Source: Trebouxia sp. TZW2008 (Eukaryota; Chlorophyta; Trebouxiophyceae; Trebouxiales; Trebouxiaceae). Taken from it: a DNA stretch of 64,000 nt. The notes below the pieces were generated by a model. The model worked only from the letters and a program-made list of their open reading frames with translations. It was not told where the DNA came from and did no database searches. Both the position numbers and the translations under genes were made by a program. Each line of letters begins with the position of its first letter. The stretch's first letter is position 1. Positions 32,648 to 46,600 of the stretch are shown here, one piece after another. The stretch covers positions 124,001 to 188,000 of the forward strand of contig BDIU01000080.1 of NCBI GenBank assembly GCA_002118135.1. The letters are read 5' to 3'.

Positions 32648-35600
32648 ATGACGTCGTTCAAGTCGAAATTGAAGGCTGCTAAAGAATTCTACGTGCAGCA
32701 GAAGTATCACGAGGCTCTTGAGCGTTGTAAATCTGCTCTGCAAGACAATGATGAGTCGCCAGACGCATTACTGTAAGGACCTTTAGATTTGTCCGAATAT
32801 ACTTTGTCCATTATCGTTGCAAGCGCATGCCTGGTGTCTGCGCGACAGCTCAAACCTGTGCTTCACCAAGTGTGATCAGTTGCAGTGACTAAAGCTGACC
32901 TTTAATCCTGGCAGGTTGCAAGGAAAAGTTCTCTTCGAGTTGAAACACTTCCAGCAGAGTGGAAACACGTATAAAGCCATTTTGAAATTTCAGCCTGATC
33001 TCCTCCCTGCTTGGAAGGGCTTGGCTGAATTGTACACTGCCACCAAGGATGCTGCTGCTGCCATTGAAGTGTATGAATCACTTGTAAGACTGAGCGATGC
33101 GTTGCATTGTGCATTACTGAAAGTCTGCATGAAGCTTGAACTGCAGCATGGCTGCATGCGTTGCAACATTGAATGCACACAGGTGCTCAATGCATGCAGA
33201 TACGCTTGGGCAGTTCTGAAAGCAAAGATCGGCGGCAACAGTACCACCTCAAGCTGGCCACATCGCTGCAACACCTTGGGAGGAACACAGAGGCCATTGA
33301 GCACCTTGAGAAGTTGCTGCATGGTCCTTTGGCCTGTTCAGATCAACAGCAACATCTTGAGGTGGAGTGTCAGTTGGCAATCATACAGGTATACAATCAT
33401 ACGAGTTTCATCACGGTAGATCACACATGTGGCACAAGAGTCAGGTGTGAGGCGCCAGCCTTAAGAGCACAATCCACTGCGCTTGCTTGCTGCGCTTGAC
33501 GTCCTGCTATACTGCACTGCAGCTACTTGAGTCTTCACCCGGTTGATGCTTGACCAGACTTTACTAAGCTGTCAGCTCAGTACTCCCACGGCATCGTGCT
33601 CACCACTGGCCTGGCACGACAAGACTTGGATCACACCCATCCGGCACCTGCTCTAGAACCTGTAGCAATCTGTCATTATCCTGCTTGTTGTTTTCATGTC
33701 TGCATGTGCAGATGTCGAGTGAGGGAGAAGGCGACCTGCCAGCTTTGCTTGGCAGCATTGTGTCCCAGACACAGCCTGATGCGCAGTATGCCCTGTACCA
33801 CGCCAAGCACCTTGAGCTTCTTGTGCAAAACGCAGAGAAGCAGCCTGCCAGGTATGTTGCTGGCAACTTCTTTCACAAAGCTCAGTGCCTCATCTGCAAA
33901 AGCAGTTGGCAATGCTCTGGCTTGCAGCATCAGATCTTGGCCTGCGTTTTCTGACAACAGCTTGAGGCTTCTGTCCTATAGTTTGACTGTGCTCATATTG
34001 TAATTTTGATGGTGAGCACAAGTGAAGAGCATCCAAGCTGCCCATGGATGTTGCAGAATGAACATGGACACCACAGAATCATCTGTGAAGTCCTGTTCAA
34101 CAAGCCATCCCTGATCTTCTCTTTGTAAACTAATTGTCAATACCAAGTTCATGCAATTTTGCAGAATTGTCCCAACACTCCCAAAAACAGCTAAAAAAAG
34201 ATACTGTATACAGGAGCAAAGAGCGCTTCAAGCAGGCCAAGGTGTGCTTGGATGCTGCCAACCAAATGCTGCAGTCCCAGCCTGGTGGTTGCTGTACAGC
34301 CCTGCCCTACAAGATAGCCCTGCAGTTCAGTGAAGACCAGGTGCGTGCTTGGCAGAAGAGCACATTGCACCAGTATCAGAGCTTTTAAGCGCTCCAGCGC
34401 TGCAGCATTTAGCAAGCTTGATCAAGACATGATTTACATTGACTGACTGCTTGGGACATGTGTTGATCGGAGACGCCGCATTTAGCTAACCTCCACTTTG
34501 GCTTGTCTGAGCAAAGGACACGGCTTCCTAGGTCACCAAGCCCTGCAAATCTCTTTTGCTGATCAGTCATTGAACATTTATTGTCCCACCTTCAGTAGCA
34601 CACATGCAGATGCACAAAGCAGCTGTGGTCGACACAAGTCATAGTTTCTGCATTCTTTGGCCAACACAAGCAAACAAGATTATGCTGCAATCACAGGATG
34701 TTGAAGGCTCCAAGCAGTATCACAATGGCGCTGCAAGGCATCTAGGCATCAGAATGCATCACAAGTTTCCCTGGGACCCAGATTCCTGTGCTGCCTTGGG
34801 TTTAGCCCTGTACCAGCAGCACATCTGTCATGGCAAATCGCCAAGCAAGACCAAAGACCGGACAGCTGTGGTGCAGGTGCTTGGCTGCTTTTTGCGTGTT
34901 GCATTTGGCTACAGCTTTCTGAGCATGCATATCGCACAACAAGCCATCGGGTGCTGTTGCTGGTTCATGCATGACTGCTGTGCCTTCGCCATTTTTGGCT
35001 TGTTTCCCTGGGACCCAGATTCATGTGCTGCGTTGGGTCTGGCCCTGTACCAGCAGCACATTCTCCATAGCACATCCCCAAGCAAGACCAAAGACCGCAC
35101 AGCTGTGGTGCAGGTGCTTAGCTGTAAATTGCATTAGGCTATTGCTTCCAAAGCATGCACAGCTTTTGTGCCAGGCGATTTAGGGTTTAGGGTTTAGGGT
35201 TAACCCATAGTGATGTTGTCTACTCACAAATGAATGACTGCTTTGCCTTCACTACGTTGGACATGCATACATAAGCCACATGCTGATGCTCAGGACCATG
35301 TTGCAGATGCACACATGATCGACTTTTTGCTCTGATCTGCATGTTGAGCAGAGTGCACAGCAAAGTCTCGACGCAACAGCTGCATGGCAAAACCCATGGG
35401 TGGAGCGCTTCCGTTGACAGCTATCAAAAGTTGTCTATCTTGCAAAGTTACTCAGTGCTTTGTAAACAGCACTTACTGCAGATCACAGCACAATGCATGC
35501 ACCTACTTCTGTACATTTTGCTGTTGTGCCTAATCTGTTTATGTTGTGCATATACTGCAGGTCCTATCTCGTGCTATGAGGGCTGGAACTGATTCTCTAC

Positions 35601-38600
35601 AAGGCTGGCAGGTTCTGGGCCACCTGCAGTTGCAAAATCAGCAGTTTGACCTGGCAGCTGACTCTGCAGCCCAGGGGCTCAAATTGTTGGCTCAGAGGCA
35701 CAAGCGAGGCCACCGCAGCCCAGCTGATGTTGCTGCTGGTATCCTTTTGACTAGAGGGCACAGCTTGCTAGCACTGCAGCAATCAGATGATGCCCTGGCT
35801 GTGTTCAAGGCCCTTACAGGTTTGCTGCACAAAGCTTTTGAGGCACAGTGATGCTCCTGCTGTTGCTGCTGCCATGCTGTTAAACAGAGGGCGCAGCTTG
35901 CTGGCACTGCATTGCATTGATGATGCCCTGGCTGTGTTCAAGGCCCTTACAGGTTTTTCTGAACATCACATCTGAAGGCAAGTCATTGCTTCTGCTGTTG
36001 AAGCTGCCACCATAGCCAATAGAGCGCTCAAACGAGGCCACTACGACCCATCTGCTGTTGCTGTTGCCATTCTGTTGACTAGAGGGCAAAGCTTGCTGGT
36101 GCTGCAGCAAACAGATGATGCCTTGGCTGTCTTCAAAGCTCTCACAGATTTGCGGCACAATCCTTTTAGGAGGCTGAGTTTGCTGCTGCTATTGCTGCTG
36201 CCAGCCTGTTGACCAGACAGCAGCACTTGATGGCCCCTGCAGCGCATAGACGACGCCCTGACTGCCTCAAAGACCCTCACTGATTTGCTGGACAGGAATG
36301 TGTATAGACAGTACATTGCTTCTGTATGCACCCAGCAGGGTCATGGATCCTCCCTAGCAAGCATGTCAACGCTGGTGGTGACGAACGGTCATCCTGGGCC
36401 ACATACTCCGGTTGCTCCTGTGCAGATGAGGATGCAAAAGCCATTCCAGTCAGGCAGCTGCTGGAATCTGTCCCTGCTGCCATCCAGCAAGACGCCCTGC
36501 GGGGAAAAGCCCTTGCCCTCATCCAGCAAGGCAACACTGAGGCAGCTGCAGCCCTGCTGGTTCAGCTGGTTCACAGTCAGCAGCAGTTTCCTCAAGTGTG
36601 GCACCTGGCACAGGCTGACTACGGTGTTATGCTGTATCAACAAGGCAAACTTGAGGTTGGCATGCTGCCTAGTCACTCTGCTGTGTCAGCAAGGCAACAT
36701 TGCAGTTTGCATTTCCCCCTGTCATTCTGCTGCATCAGCAAAGCAGACTTGAGGCAGGAGGCCCCTGTGGGTTCAGCTGGTCAACAGTCAGCAGCAGTTC
36801 CACAATTGCAGCATATGGCACAGGCTGACTATGGTGTTTTGCTACGCCAGCGAGGCAAACTCAAGGTAGGCATGGTACTCATTGATGTTGATCAAGTGCA
36901 GCACCTCGCAGGCTGACTACTTCGTCCTACTGCAGCAGCAAGACAGATTCACAGTATGCATGTTGCCCATTCATGTTCCCTAAGTGCAGAACCTGGCACA
37001 GGCTGACTGTAGCGCTCTGCTGCATCAGCAAGGCCAATTTGCAGTAGGCATGTTGCTCACTGGGCTTGTCAACAGGTAGCAGCAGTATGCCCAAGTGCAG
37101 CATCTGGCACAGGCTGACTATGGTGTTGTGCTACGCCAGCAAGGCAAACTTGCGGTAGGCCTGGTTGATGTGCAGTCTCTGCTGACTTGCATGATCAGCC
37201 ATGTATGCACAGATGCAGGCAGCTGATACCTTGCATAGACCCTAGCTGCAAGCTTTGCAGCCATTTCTGCAGGCAAGGGCGAATGTGTACAACTCATGCA
37301 GCTGAGAGCACTTCTTGGACATGCTGCCAGGACTATGCCACCTTGGCATTGATTTGAGGATTCACAAAGCAAAGGTTCACATCTGCTGTGCTGAACAGCT
37401 TGTAGGGATTGGAAATCACACATGCCCTCAGGGCTAGTCAACTGCAGTCAGGATCACAACACAGTGACACAGACATAGCGCTGGAAGATAACAGAGTCCC
37501 AACAATGCTACAAGACAAACGGCAGTGGTACAGACAGTGTCACATTAGCTTGCTGCCTCAGGATGCCAAAGCATGGCTGAAGAAAGCGCTTGAGTCAGCA
37601 GGAGTGGCTGGAGCTGATGCCACTGACAAGCAAGCGGCGCAGAACAGATACCAACTGGGCTGCACTTGCTGGGCCTTGCAGGGTGACTCACCGGTACATC
37701 AAAGCTTGGCAGCACCTGCTTGCAGCTCTGGAAGATGTGACACTAGCTACTGACTATCATGCATTTGCTGAATTACAAGCCTCGCACTTTGCCCAAATCG
37801 TCTGATGTGGTTGAGGTCATCCTGCACTGTTGATCTGCAGCTTCTGCTCAATGGACTTGCGCGTGTTATGTGTGCATTTGGGTGCTCTTTGTCTGAAGAC
37901 AAGCATTCATTGAGCAACAAGTAAGGAGTACAATCAGCAAAGGATTCTTTTACCCACCAGAAAGTTCATGTTTGGGAAAGTCAAGTTGGCTGCTTGCAGC
38001 ACAACATGATGAAGCCAGCTTCCTTGCAGGCTGCATCTCTGTCCACATCTTGTCCTGCATGGGACTTAGGAACGGTCCTGAGTCGCTACAGGGTGCTGTG
38101 CATGCAGGGGTATGCAGCTGAAGCGCACTCCCATTGGCTGGCATCAGCAGCAGTTGTGGGCACACACCAGGCAGCATGCTTTGCCAAGCTGGGCAGCTGG
38201 TACACTGCAGTCAAAGACGACCTGCCTAGGGCCCGCAAGTGCTTCCAGAGGGCACTTGGGCTCAGCCCTCTGCAAGCTGAAGCAGGTTTGTGCTTTGGCC
38301 CTGTTCGTACGCATTGACTTTGGCAGTGTTGCATTGAAATCTGTAAGCGCTGTCCTTGCCCATGCTGGAGCAGGTAAGGGATGCTCATGCCATCGTCTGC
38401 TGACATACTTTGCTGCACTGGTCAGCGGATACTCTACAGTCCAAAGCATCCTGCCTAGGGTTTGTAAGTGCTTTCAGAGGACACTTGGGCTCAGCCTTTT
38501 CCAAGCTGAAACAGTCATGTGCTTCATCCTCTATATACACTGACTAAGCATCGCTTGATGTCTGGAGACACTGTTTTGCTTCCGGTATCAAGCAGATTTG

Positions 38601-40598
38601 TGCTGTCAATACACTGCACATGCATGACTGGATGCTCTGTACAGGTGCAGGACTGTGCGACCTGCTGAAGGCTGAGGGCAGGGCAGAGGCAGTACAAGCC
38701 CTTTGCCAGGAGGTCAGCCCAAGGGCGCTTGCAGCAGATGCGCATGGAGGCATTTGGCTTTGTTTGCAAGGCATCTTAGCACTAGAGCCACACTTTGAGT
38801 CGACTTTGACTGTACAGGTGAAGGGCTGTGCAACCTGCTGAAGGCTGAGGGCAGGGCCGAGACAGCACAAGCCCTGTGCCAGGAGATAAGTGCAAGAGCA
38901 TCAGGTGCAGATTGGGCCTGGAGGCGTTTGGCCTTCTTTGCACTAGAGGCTGCAGATTATGAGAGGGCAGTGCTGTGTTTCCAGACAGCCCTTAGAGTGG
39001 ATGTGAAGCATGTGGGATCCTGGGAGGGACTGGGCTCAGCTTACCAATCACTGGCAAGACTGACTGCAGCCCTCAAGGTGACACTGCAGCAGTGGCATAT
39101 CTGCTGGTATATGAAAGTGCATCCTACTTGTTGCCTGAGACTGCTTTTGTGCGGATGAACTGACCTGCAAAAGACTGATCATCGAGGGTGGATGTGAAGC
39201 ATGTGAATCCGGGAGCGGCTGGGCTCAGCTTATCAATCATTGGCAAGACGGCAGCTCTTATGGTAACCCTGTTGTATTGGTACATTCAAGTCTTAACAAT
39301 GCATCCTGAGTGTTGCCTTTTGTCCCAGGCAGGCTTACTGCCGCTGGTCTGGGCAGTTACACCTGGCCAAGAGCATGTTCGTCTGTACCCCTGTAGGTCC
39401 ATGCCAGAGCCATTGAGATAGAGCCAAGGCGGCTCTTTAGCCTGGTCCAGACACACTTGTAGCTGCTGACACTGTGCAATCGCATACCAGCCAATGAGCA
39501 TGTTTCTGCAGGCATATGCAAGAGCCATTGAGCTAGAGCCAGGGCGGCTGTTTAGCTTAGTCCAGACCGGCTTAGTGCTTTTGGCACTGGGCAATTACAC
39601 AGAGGCCCAGCAGGCATTGCAGAAGGCGCTGGAAGTTGATGCAGAGCATGTGCCTGCCCTGTTTGCTGCAGCACAGCTGCTGCTGGCTTCAGCCAGATTC
39701 CGCATCATGCAAGGCACTCTAGGTAATGATCTCTCGCTGCTTACCTCTACGTCAGGCAGAAACATACTGTGTACTTGTAAGCTGTCGAGTCCCAAGTGGC
39801 AACTACACAGAGGCTCAACAGACGATACACAAGGCTCTAGAAGTGGATGCACAGCGCGTGCCTGCCTTGTTTGCTGCAGAACAGCTGCTGCTGGCTCCAG
39901 CCAAGTTCCGCATCATGCAAGGCACTCTGAGTACGTTAGCATCATTCCTGCACTCTACTCAAACTGTGTCAGCGCAGACTCCAATGTGCAAGCATGCTGT
40001 ATAAGCTTGTGGTTGTATGTGCACTTCTGGCTGGGCCCTTGATGCTGTTTAGCTCATGTGAACGCACTTCATCAATGTTCTTGCACGTACCTGTCAAATG
40101 CCATGGTGTTTCATGAGAGTCCTTACGGTCTCAAGCCTTTCCAGACATTACTGTGCAGTCCTTTTAGTGCAGTCTGGATGTATGTCATTTTCATTGCAAT
40201 CTGGTCTAGCAGCTCAGCGTGCCGTATAGTCAGCAGTGTCCAGTTGACTTGTACATGCTCAGAACAAAGCCAAAAGTCAGAACTGAAGACACGCGCTCAG
40301 TTTACCTTTCTGATGCTGATCAGGTCACCAAAGGCTGCATCATGCAGGCAATCAACAGAGAAAGCTAAACTAGTACCAATCAAGAATGCAAGTTGCATGC
40401 TGCAGGCATGGCTGGCACAGACCTTGCACAGGCAGCCAAGTACTGCCACACCTGCAGTCTGCACAGGGGCAATCTGCAAGCTGTGTGGAAGCTCATGGGC
40501 GATGTGCACCTCCAATTCCACGCTGCCACTCCGCCTACCACAGTGAGTCCCTCTGCTGTTGCTGCTGCTATGGCTGCTAGTGCTGGTGGTGGTGCTGG

Positions 40599-40629
<31 letters not shown>

Positions 40630-40667
40630 AGTGCTGCTGCTGTTGAAGGTTTCCGCTGCTGAAGGTT

Positions 40668-40698
<31 letters not shown>

Positions 40699-43600
40699 TG
40701 TTGCTAATCCGTCTCTGGCTGCCCATCAGCACCGCATGATACTTGCTTGATGGACGAGTTAGCAGCTGCCGTAGTCAGTTCTTCTGGAACGCTCGCAAAG
40801 AAAGAAGTTTCCAACAACAGCAAGCAAGTGTTTTGGGACGTTTCGTTGATGCTGCTCTTGTGCTACAGGTTTTTGATAAGAGTCCTGGAGGCGCGGCTGG
40901 TGATGACACTGCAGTCAACAGTGCGCATGCTGCTGGAGAGCAACAAGGGGCATTGCAGCGTGCACTCACTAGGTATGTTCTCACACAACAGACTCCACCT
41001 ATATCAAGCATAGCATTGGCAGTGTATGTGTGCTCCAGTTGGTGGTCAATGCACAGCATGTGCGGCTAAGTAATCGTTGGGTTCTGCCTGCTCGCTTGCC
41101 TACTTTGCATGCCCTGTGTCAATGCTTCATGCACCAACGCGCAGATTCTATTTCCCGCCTTCTCCTCTTCTTCTCCCCTTCTTTCTGCCTGCTGTTGTTT
41201 TGCTCTCTTCTCCTTGCAATTATTGTTGCTTCTGTTCTTCTCTTTCCTCTTCTTCTCCTTCTCCTTCTTCTTGGTCGCAAGCCTCTGCTATCTGCAGTTG
41301 GGAGCTGCGCATACAGGCCATGCAGGTGACACGCAGAGCCTACCTGAAGGCTGTGCATTTGGCCCCAGGGCAGATCAGCCAGTTGTGAGTTGCAGTGGTT
41401 ACTGTACACCAGGAAGCCATTTCTCTGCTGTCTCCCTGCTGTTCCTGTTGCTCCTCTTCTTCTGACTCAGCTATGCTTCCTGCCTGCAGTTGGGAGCTAC
41501 GCATACAGGCCACGCAGGTGGCACGCAAAGCCTATCTGAAAGCTGTGTATCTTGCCCCAGGGCAGGGCAGCCTGTGGGGAGATGTCGGGGCTACATTCTA
41601 CCATGAAGCTCAGCTGAGGAGGGCTCACCCTAGATTGCAACCCTCCCAGGCCCATAGCCTGAGGGCAAAAGCTGAAATAATGATGCAAGGTACTTGCAGC
41701 CATTCCACAATGTCGTTGATTCTATAGTGATTCTGCTGTTGTGGCTCAAACTGTCAAGTTTGTTGCTTTGCATGCCCATCAGCACTTTAGTGGTTTAGCG
41801 TCAAGATGCATGGCGGTTGAACTCTGTTTCTTGGCTCCTTAGTGCTAGTCCAGTCTGCTACTGCAGCCTATCTTCTCACATCTGACTTTGCGATGCAGCT
41901 GGAATCAAATTGGAGCCAGTATCAGCAGCCCTGTGGGCGGGTCTAGGCACCTGTGCTACACAGCAAAAGGTCCAGGAGTACGCCTTCACACGCTCCCTGC
42001 AGCTAGACCCCAAGTGCGCCCACACCTGGGCTGCCTTGGGGCGCATGTACATGGAGGCAGGGGCAAGGCACTTGGCAGACACGTGCTTTACACAGGCTAG
42101 GAGTCAAGAGCCAGCAGACTCAGCTACTTGGGCTGCTATGGGCGCTCTTGCTGGCCTTAGCTCAACAGGTGGTCCCTTGCTTCATCCTGCTGGATTGGAT
42201 GCTACGGGCGGCCTTGCTGGTCTCAGCCCACCAGATATAAATCAGTCTGATTCATGAAACCTGCTTATCCATTGACGGAATGCATCAGAATATTGCCAAT
42301 CCTAAATCTAAAAGCTCAGCCAGCTTTGGGACATGTTGTTGAAGCTTCTTAAGCAGTGACATAGCAAAGCCCTTAAAGAGTCAGCTCACAGCCAACACTG
42401 CTCGTGTGTGACATGCTAAGCCTGGATTATTGCAGGGGCTTGTGACAAGGCAGACTTCTATGAGCATGCCGTCAAGTTGGGGGCTGGTCCAGAGGCTCTA
42501 GCAGGGTTTGCTGAGGGGGCAGTGGGCGTCAGGTCCTGTGAGAATCATCTCAAAGTCACAAAATTCTTGTGCAAAGGTCGACATCTTGTTCTTTACAGGG
42601 GGAAGTGACAAGGCAGACTTCTATGAGCATGCCGTTAAGTTGGGGGCGGGCCCAGAGGCTCTAGCAGGGTTTGCTGAGGGTGCAGTGGGGGTAGGGCGGG
42701 CAAGCCATGGCCCAGTGTATGCAGCTGCCAGAAAGGTTGTGGATGCCCAGCCATACAATGCAGCAGCCTTCAATGTGCTGGGGCTGGCTTGTGAGGCCCG
42801 CGGGGACTTTCATGGGGCTGTGAAAGCATTCTCTGATGGCCTGGATGTGCGATCTGGCAGTCAATCAGGTGCCGTCATTGTTTGTTTGCTGCTGTATGGA
42901 GTTGTGCATGCTCAGCCTTACAAAGCAGCCTTCAATGTGCTGGCGCTGGCTTGTGAGGCCTGTGGAGACTTTATTGGCGCTGCGAAAGCCTTCTCTGATG
43001 GGCTGAATGCACAGTTTGGGAGTCAATTAGGTGCAGTGTTGTATATACTGCAAATTGCCAATTGAAGTTGTGGATGCCCAGCCCTACAATGCAGCAGCTT
43101 TGAATGTGGCTGGACTGGCTTGTGAGGCTCGAGGAGACTTTCAAGGGGCTGTGAAAGCTTTCTCTGATGGCCTGAATGTACAGTTTGGCAGTCAACCAAG
43201 TATGTTGTTGTGAATGCATGGAGATATTTCAGCAGAGATGGTCCTGCATGAGAACATTTGCAGTCCTTGCTGTGAACAATTGACGTTTGTTGCATGTGTG
43301 ATTGCAAATTTGCCATCCGACAAGCTGTCCATGACTGGCTATAAGGTCATAATATGTTATTGCAGAATCTTGTGCTTCCAAGCTCAGTGGCAAAAGCAGT
43401 TGATGTGGGCTGGTGCTTGCTGATTAGCTTGAACAGCATCATCTAGATTGAGACATCGTGCAGCATGCAAAATGACATTTTCAGCCGTGCAAACCAAAAC
43501 CATTTGAGGCGTTCCAGTAGCATTTGTCATGTGATGGCCAAACACTGGAGGGTGCTGTGCACCATGCGTGCTTTGTATGCTGCTAACGAACACATGTCAC

Positions 43601-46600
43601 TCGGGTCATCCTTGCCTTCATCACCACAGAATTTGCAGCTGGCAAAGCAGAAAGGCCATTCTTTCCTTTGTAAGGCCACAGGCTTGTGATGCTGCCTTGT
43701 CTATGCAGAATCAGGCAACAGAGACCGCATTGAGGGGCCGCTCAGCATCACACAGACAGACCAGCAGGCCACAGAGAATATTCGACAGACCCTGGAGCTG
43801 AATCTGGCTCGAGCCTTAACACTGTCCTCCTGCAGCACTCAGGCAGTCAAGAAGTACCAGAACCTCCAGGCTTCAGGTAAGCTCATCAACTGCATTCATT
43901 TCATTTGGTTTAGACGTATGCTAGACAGGCTCAGCAGGCTATGTACTGGAGCATTCAACTGTCTCCCAACCAGTTGTAATCAACTTGTGTCCACACAGAA
44001 TCTCCAGCAAACCCTGGAGCTGAATATGGTTTAGCCTTGACGCTGTCCTCGCGCAGCACTCAGGCAGTTGAGAATTACCAAAGTCTGCAGGCTTCAGATA
44101 TGCTCATCAAGTTGCGTCCACATAGAGTCTCCAGCAAAGTCTGGACCGCAACTCTGGCTCAAGCCTTGACACTGTCCTCATGCAGCACTCAGGCACTTGA
44201 GAAGTACCAGAGTCTCCAGGCTTCAGGTAAGCTCATCAAATTACGTCCCCACAGAATCTCCAGCAAACACTGCTGCTGAACTGGGCTTTAGCCTTGACGC
44301 TATCCTCACGCAGCACTCAGGCAGTTGAGAATTAGCAAAATCTGCAGGCTTCAGTTACGCTCATCAAGTTGCATCCAAACAGAATCTCCAGCAAACCCTG
44401 GATCTGAATCTGGCTTTAGCCTTGACGCTGTCCTCACGCAGCACTCAGGCAGTTGAGAAATACCAAATCTGCAGGCTTAAGATACGCTCATCAAGTTGCG
44501 TCCACATAGCATCTCCAGCAAAGTCTGAATCTCGATTTTGGCACGAGCTTTGATGCTGTCCTCATGCAGCACTCCGGCAGTTCAGAAGTATCATAATCTC
44601 CGATTGTTTATAACTCCGCCTATCAAAGCGTTTTCTATCCAGAGCTTCACAAAGGCATTCAGCAGTCAGAAAGCAGTGTTTCTTCTTGTACCGCTTGCGT
44701 TGTCAAGACAAATGCTGCCTTGTGACTGCTGAATGCCTATATGGTACTCTGCATTGACCATGACTTGATAGAGTTCTGAACAACCACAGGAGCTGACTTT
44801 CTCTCACAGCATGGGTTTTTACAGACAGCATGGGCTTTTGTAGCAATCATAGGCTTATGTTATCTCTTTATAGTCAGTGGCATGCATGGTCACTGTTGTT
44901 TCAAAAAATTGAAGTCTGAGTTGGTGTCTGGTCAAGCTACTACATCAGTCTGCCGCTTTCTGGTATGAGACAGAAGCGGCTCGGGAGTTGCACATGTGGG
45001 TCCAGACCAGAGAAGTTCACCGGCTGCTTTGCCTTGTTTTCTTTGCTGTGAACAGCAGCAGAAGTGTGGTGAGTGTTGAATGAGGTATGTTGTCATACTG
45101 TTGTGTACAGCTGTCCAACGAATGCTTGCCTGCGTGGGAGTATTAAGTACTCTGAGCAGTTGGCTGATTCAGCCAAGTCATCCATGGTCAATTAGTTGTT
45201 GTGGGCTTACTACAGCAGGACCCCCAGGACCAGCGTTCCCGTTCAGGACCAGCGTTCCCGTTCATAGAGTGGAACAGCGGCTTATGCTGCTACAGCAAAG
45301 TCTCTTAATAAGGACACTTGCTATAAGGACATCCTCGATGTAAGGACAATGCAGCTGCGAACCCAGCACTGCCCCTTGACCACAGTGTTGATTCTGGGTA
45401 AGGATGATTTGGTGTAAGTACTTTTTTCTTGGCAACCCACGCAGTCGTCATAGAGAGGGATTCCTGTACCTGACAAGTTTGACAGCATGTCTCCTTGCGC
45501 TGATGTGTAATATATGTCTTGTATCGTACGCCTGCATGACTGTACATTCAATTGATCTAGCTTAGCAGCTTCCAGCTGTCACTGGACACTTTCATTCAGC
45601 GTGCGACCCTGCTGCAGTCTGACAGCTCATTCAGTTCATTACGCAGATCATTCTAGACGTGTGCTCAACAGGCTCAGCAGGCCCAGCTAGGTACGTACTG
45701 GAGCAGTCAACTGTCTCCGACCAGTTCGGTCTTACCGCTCAGGTGATGCATGCAGGCGATATGGATGATCAGCTTGTTGGCTCAGCCCATGTGCAATGCA
45801 ATCATGGGGAGCACTTGTGATTGTTGACAGGCTGCTTACATGTTGTTTGCACTAAAAAGCAGCAAAGATTAAGTGTCGATTTGGTACTTTCCTGTGCGTT
45901 GATGATGTCTGCAGGAGGTATGGATAATCAGCCAGCCGCCTGGCTCAGCTTTGCCCTGGTGCACTACAATCGTGGGGAATCACTGCATTTGTTGACAGGC
46001 TGCTTACATGTTTGCATCGAAAAGCAGCAAGAAATAAGTATCAATTTGGTGTTTTCTGTGTCACTGTCAGTGCTGATCATGTCTGCAGGAGTTATGGACA
46101 ATCAGCCAAATGCCTGGTTTGCTTTGCGCTTGTGCACTGCAATCATGGGGACTGACTGCATTTGTTGACAGGCTGCTTACATGTTGTTTGCATTGAAAAG
46201 CAGCAAAGAGTGATTGTTGATTTGGTGGTTTCTGTGTCACTGCAAATGCTGCTGATGCCTGCAGGAGTTATGGACAATCAGCCAACTGCCTGGCTCAGCT
46301 ATGCCCTTGCATTGCAAGGACTTAATCAGGGCAATGACATCGGCCAAACCCAGCATGCCCTAGAGCAAGGCCTTTTGGCCTCACCCATCCCTCAGGCAGG
46401 ATCCTTTTTCTTCTTGTCCCCTTGTCTTCTTCTTGTTTTCTTTTTCTTGTCTTGACACTTTTGACATCTACCTGATTCGTGCAAGTGTTGATGTCACAGA
46501 AGAACTGTTGGGCAGCACTGTAGCATGCCTGGAGCAAGCTTCAGTTGCCACACCCAAGCACCCAACCTGGCTACAACAGTGTATGCACCAGCTCATCAAC

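Noticed and set aside
35179..35206. A chromosome end or assembly join
   Set aside because: Only three telomere units are present, and SKI3 exons continue in frame on both sides.
40543..40720. Poly-Ala segment as part of the SKI3 protein
   Set aside because: A consensus GTGAGT donor at 40543 and the acceptor before 40869 join conserved parts in phase. The poly-Ala reading ends in a stop.
42895..43200. Two additional TPR exons in SKI3
   Set aside because: They match only the end of the preceding exon, lack acceptors at their left edges, and are not needed to keep the phase to exon 43709.
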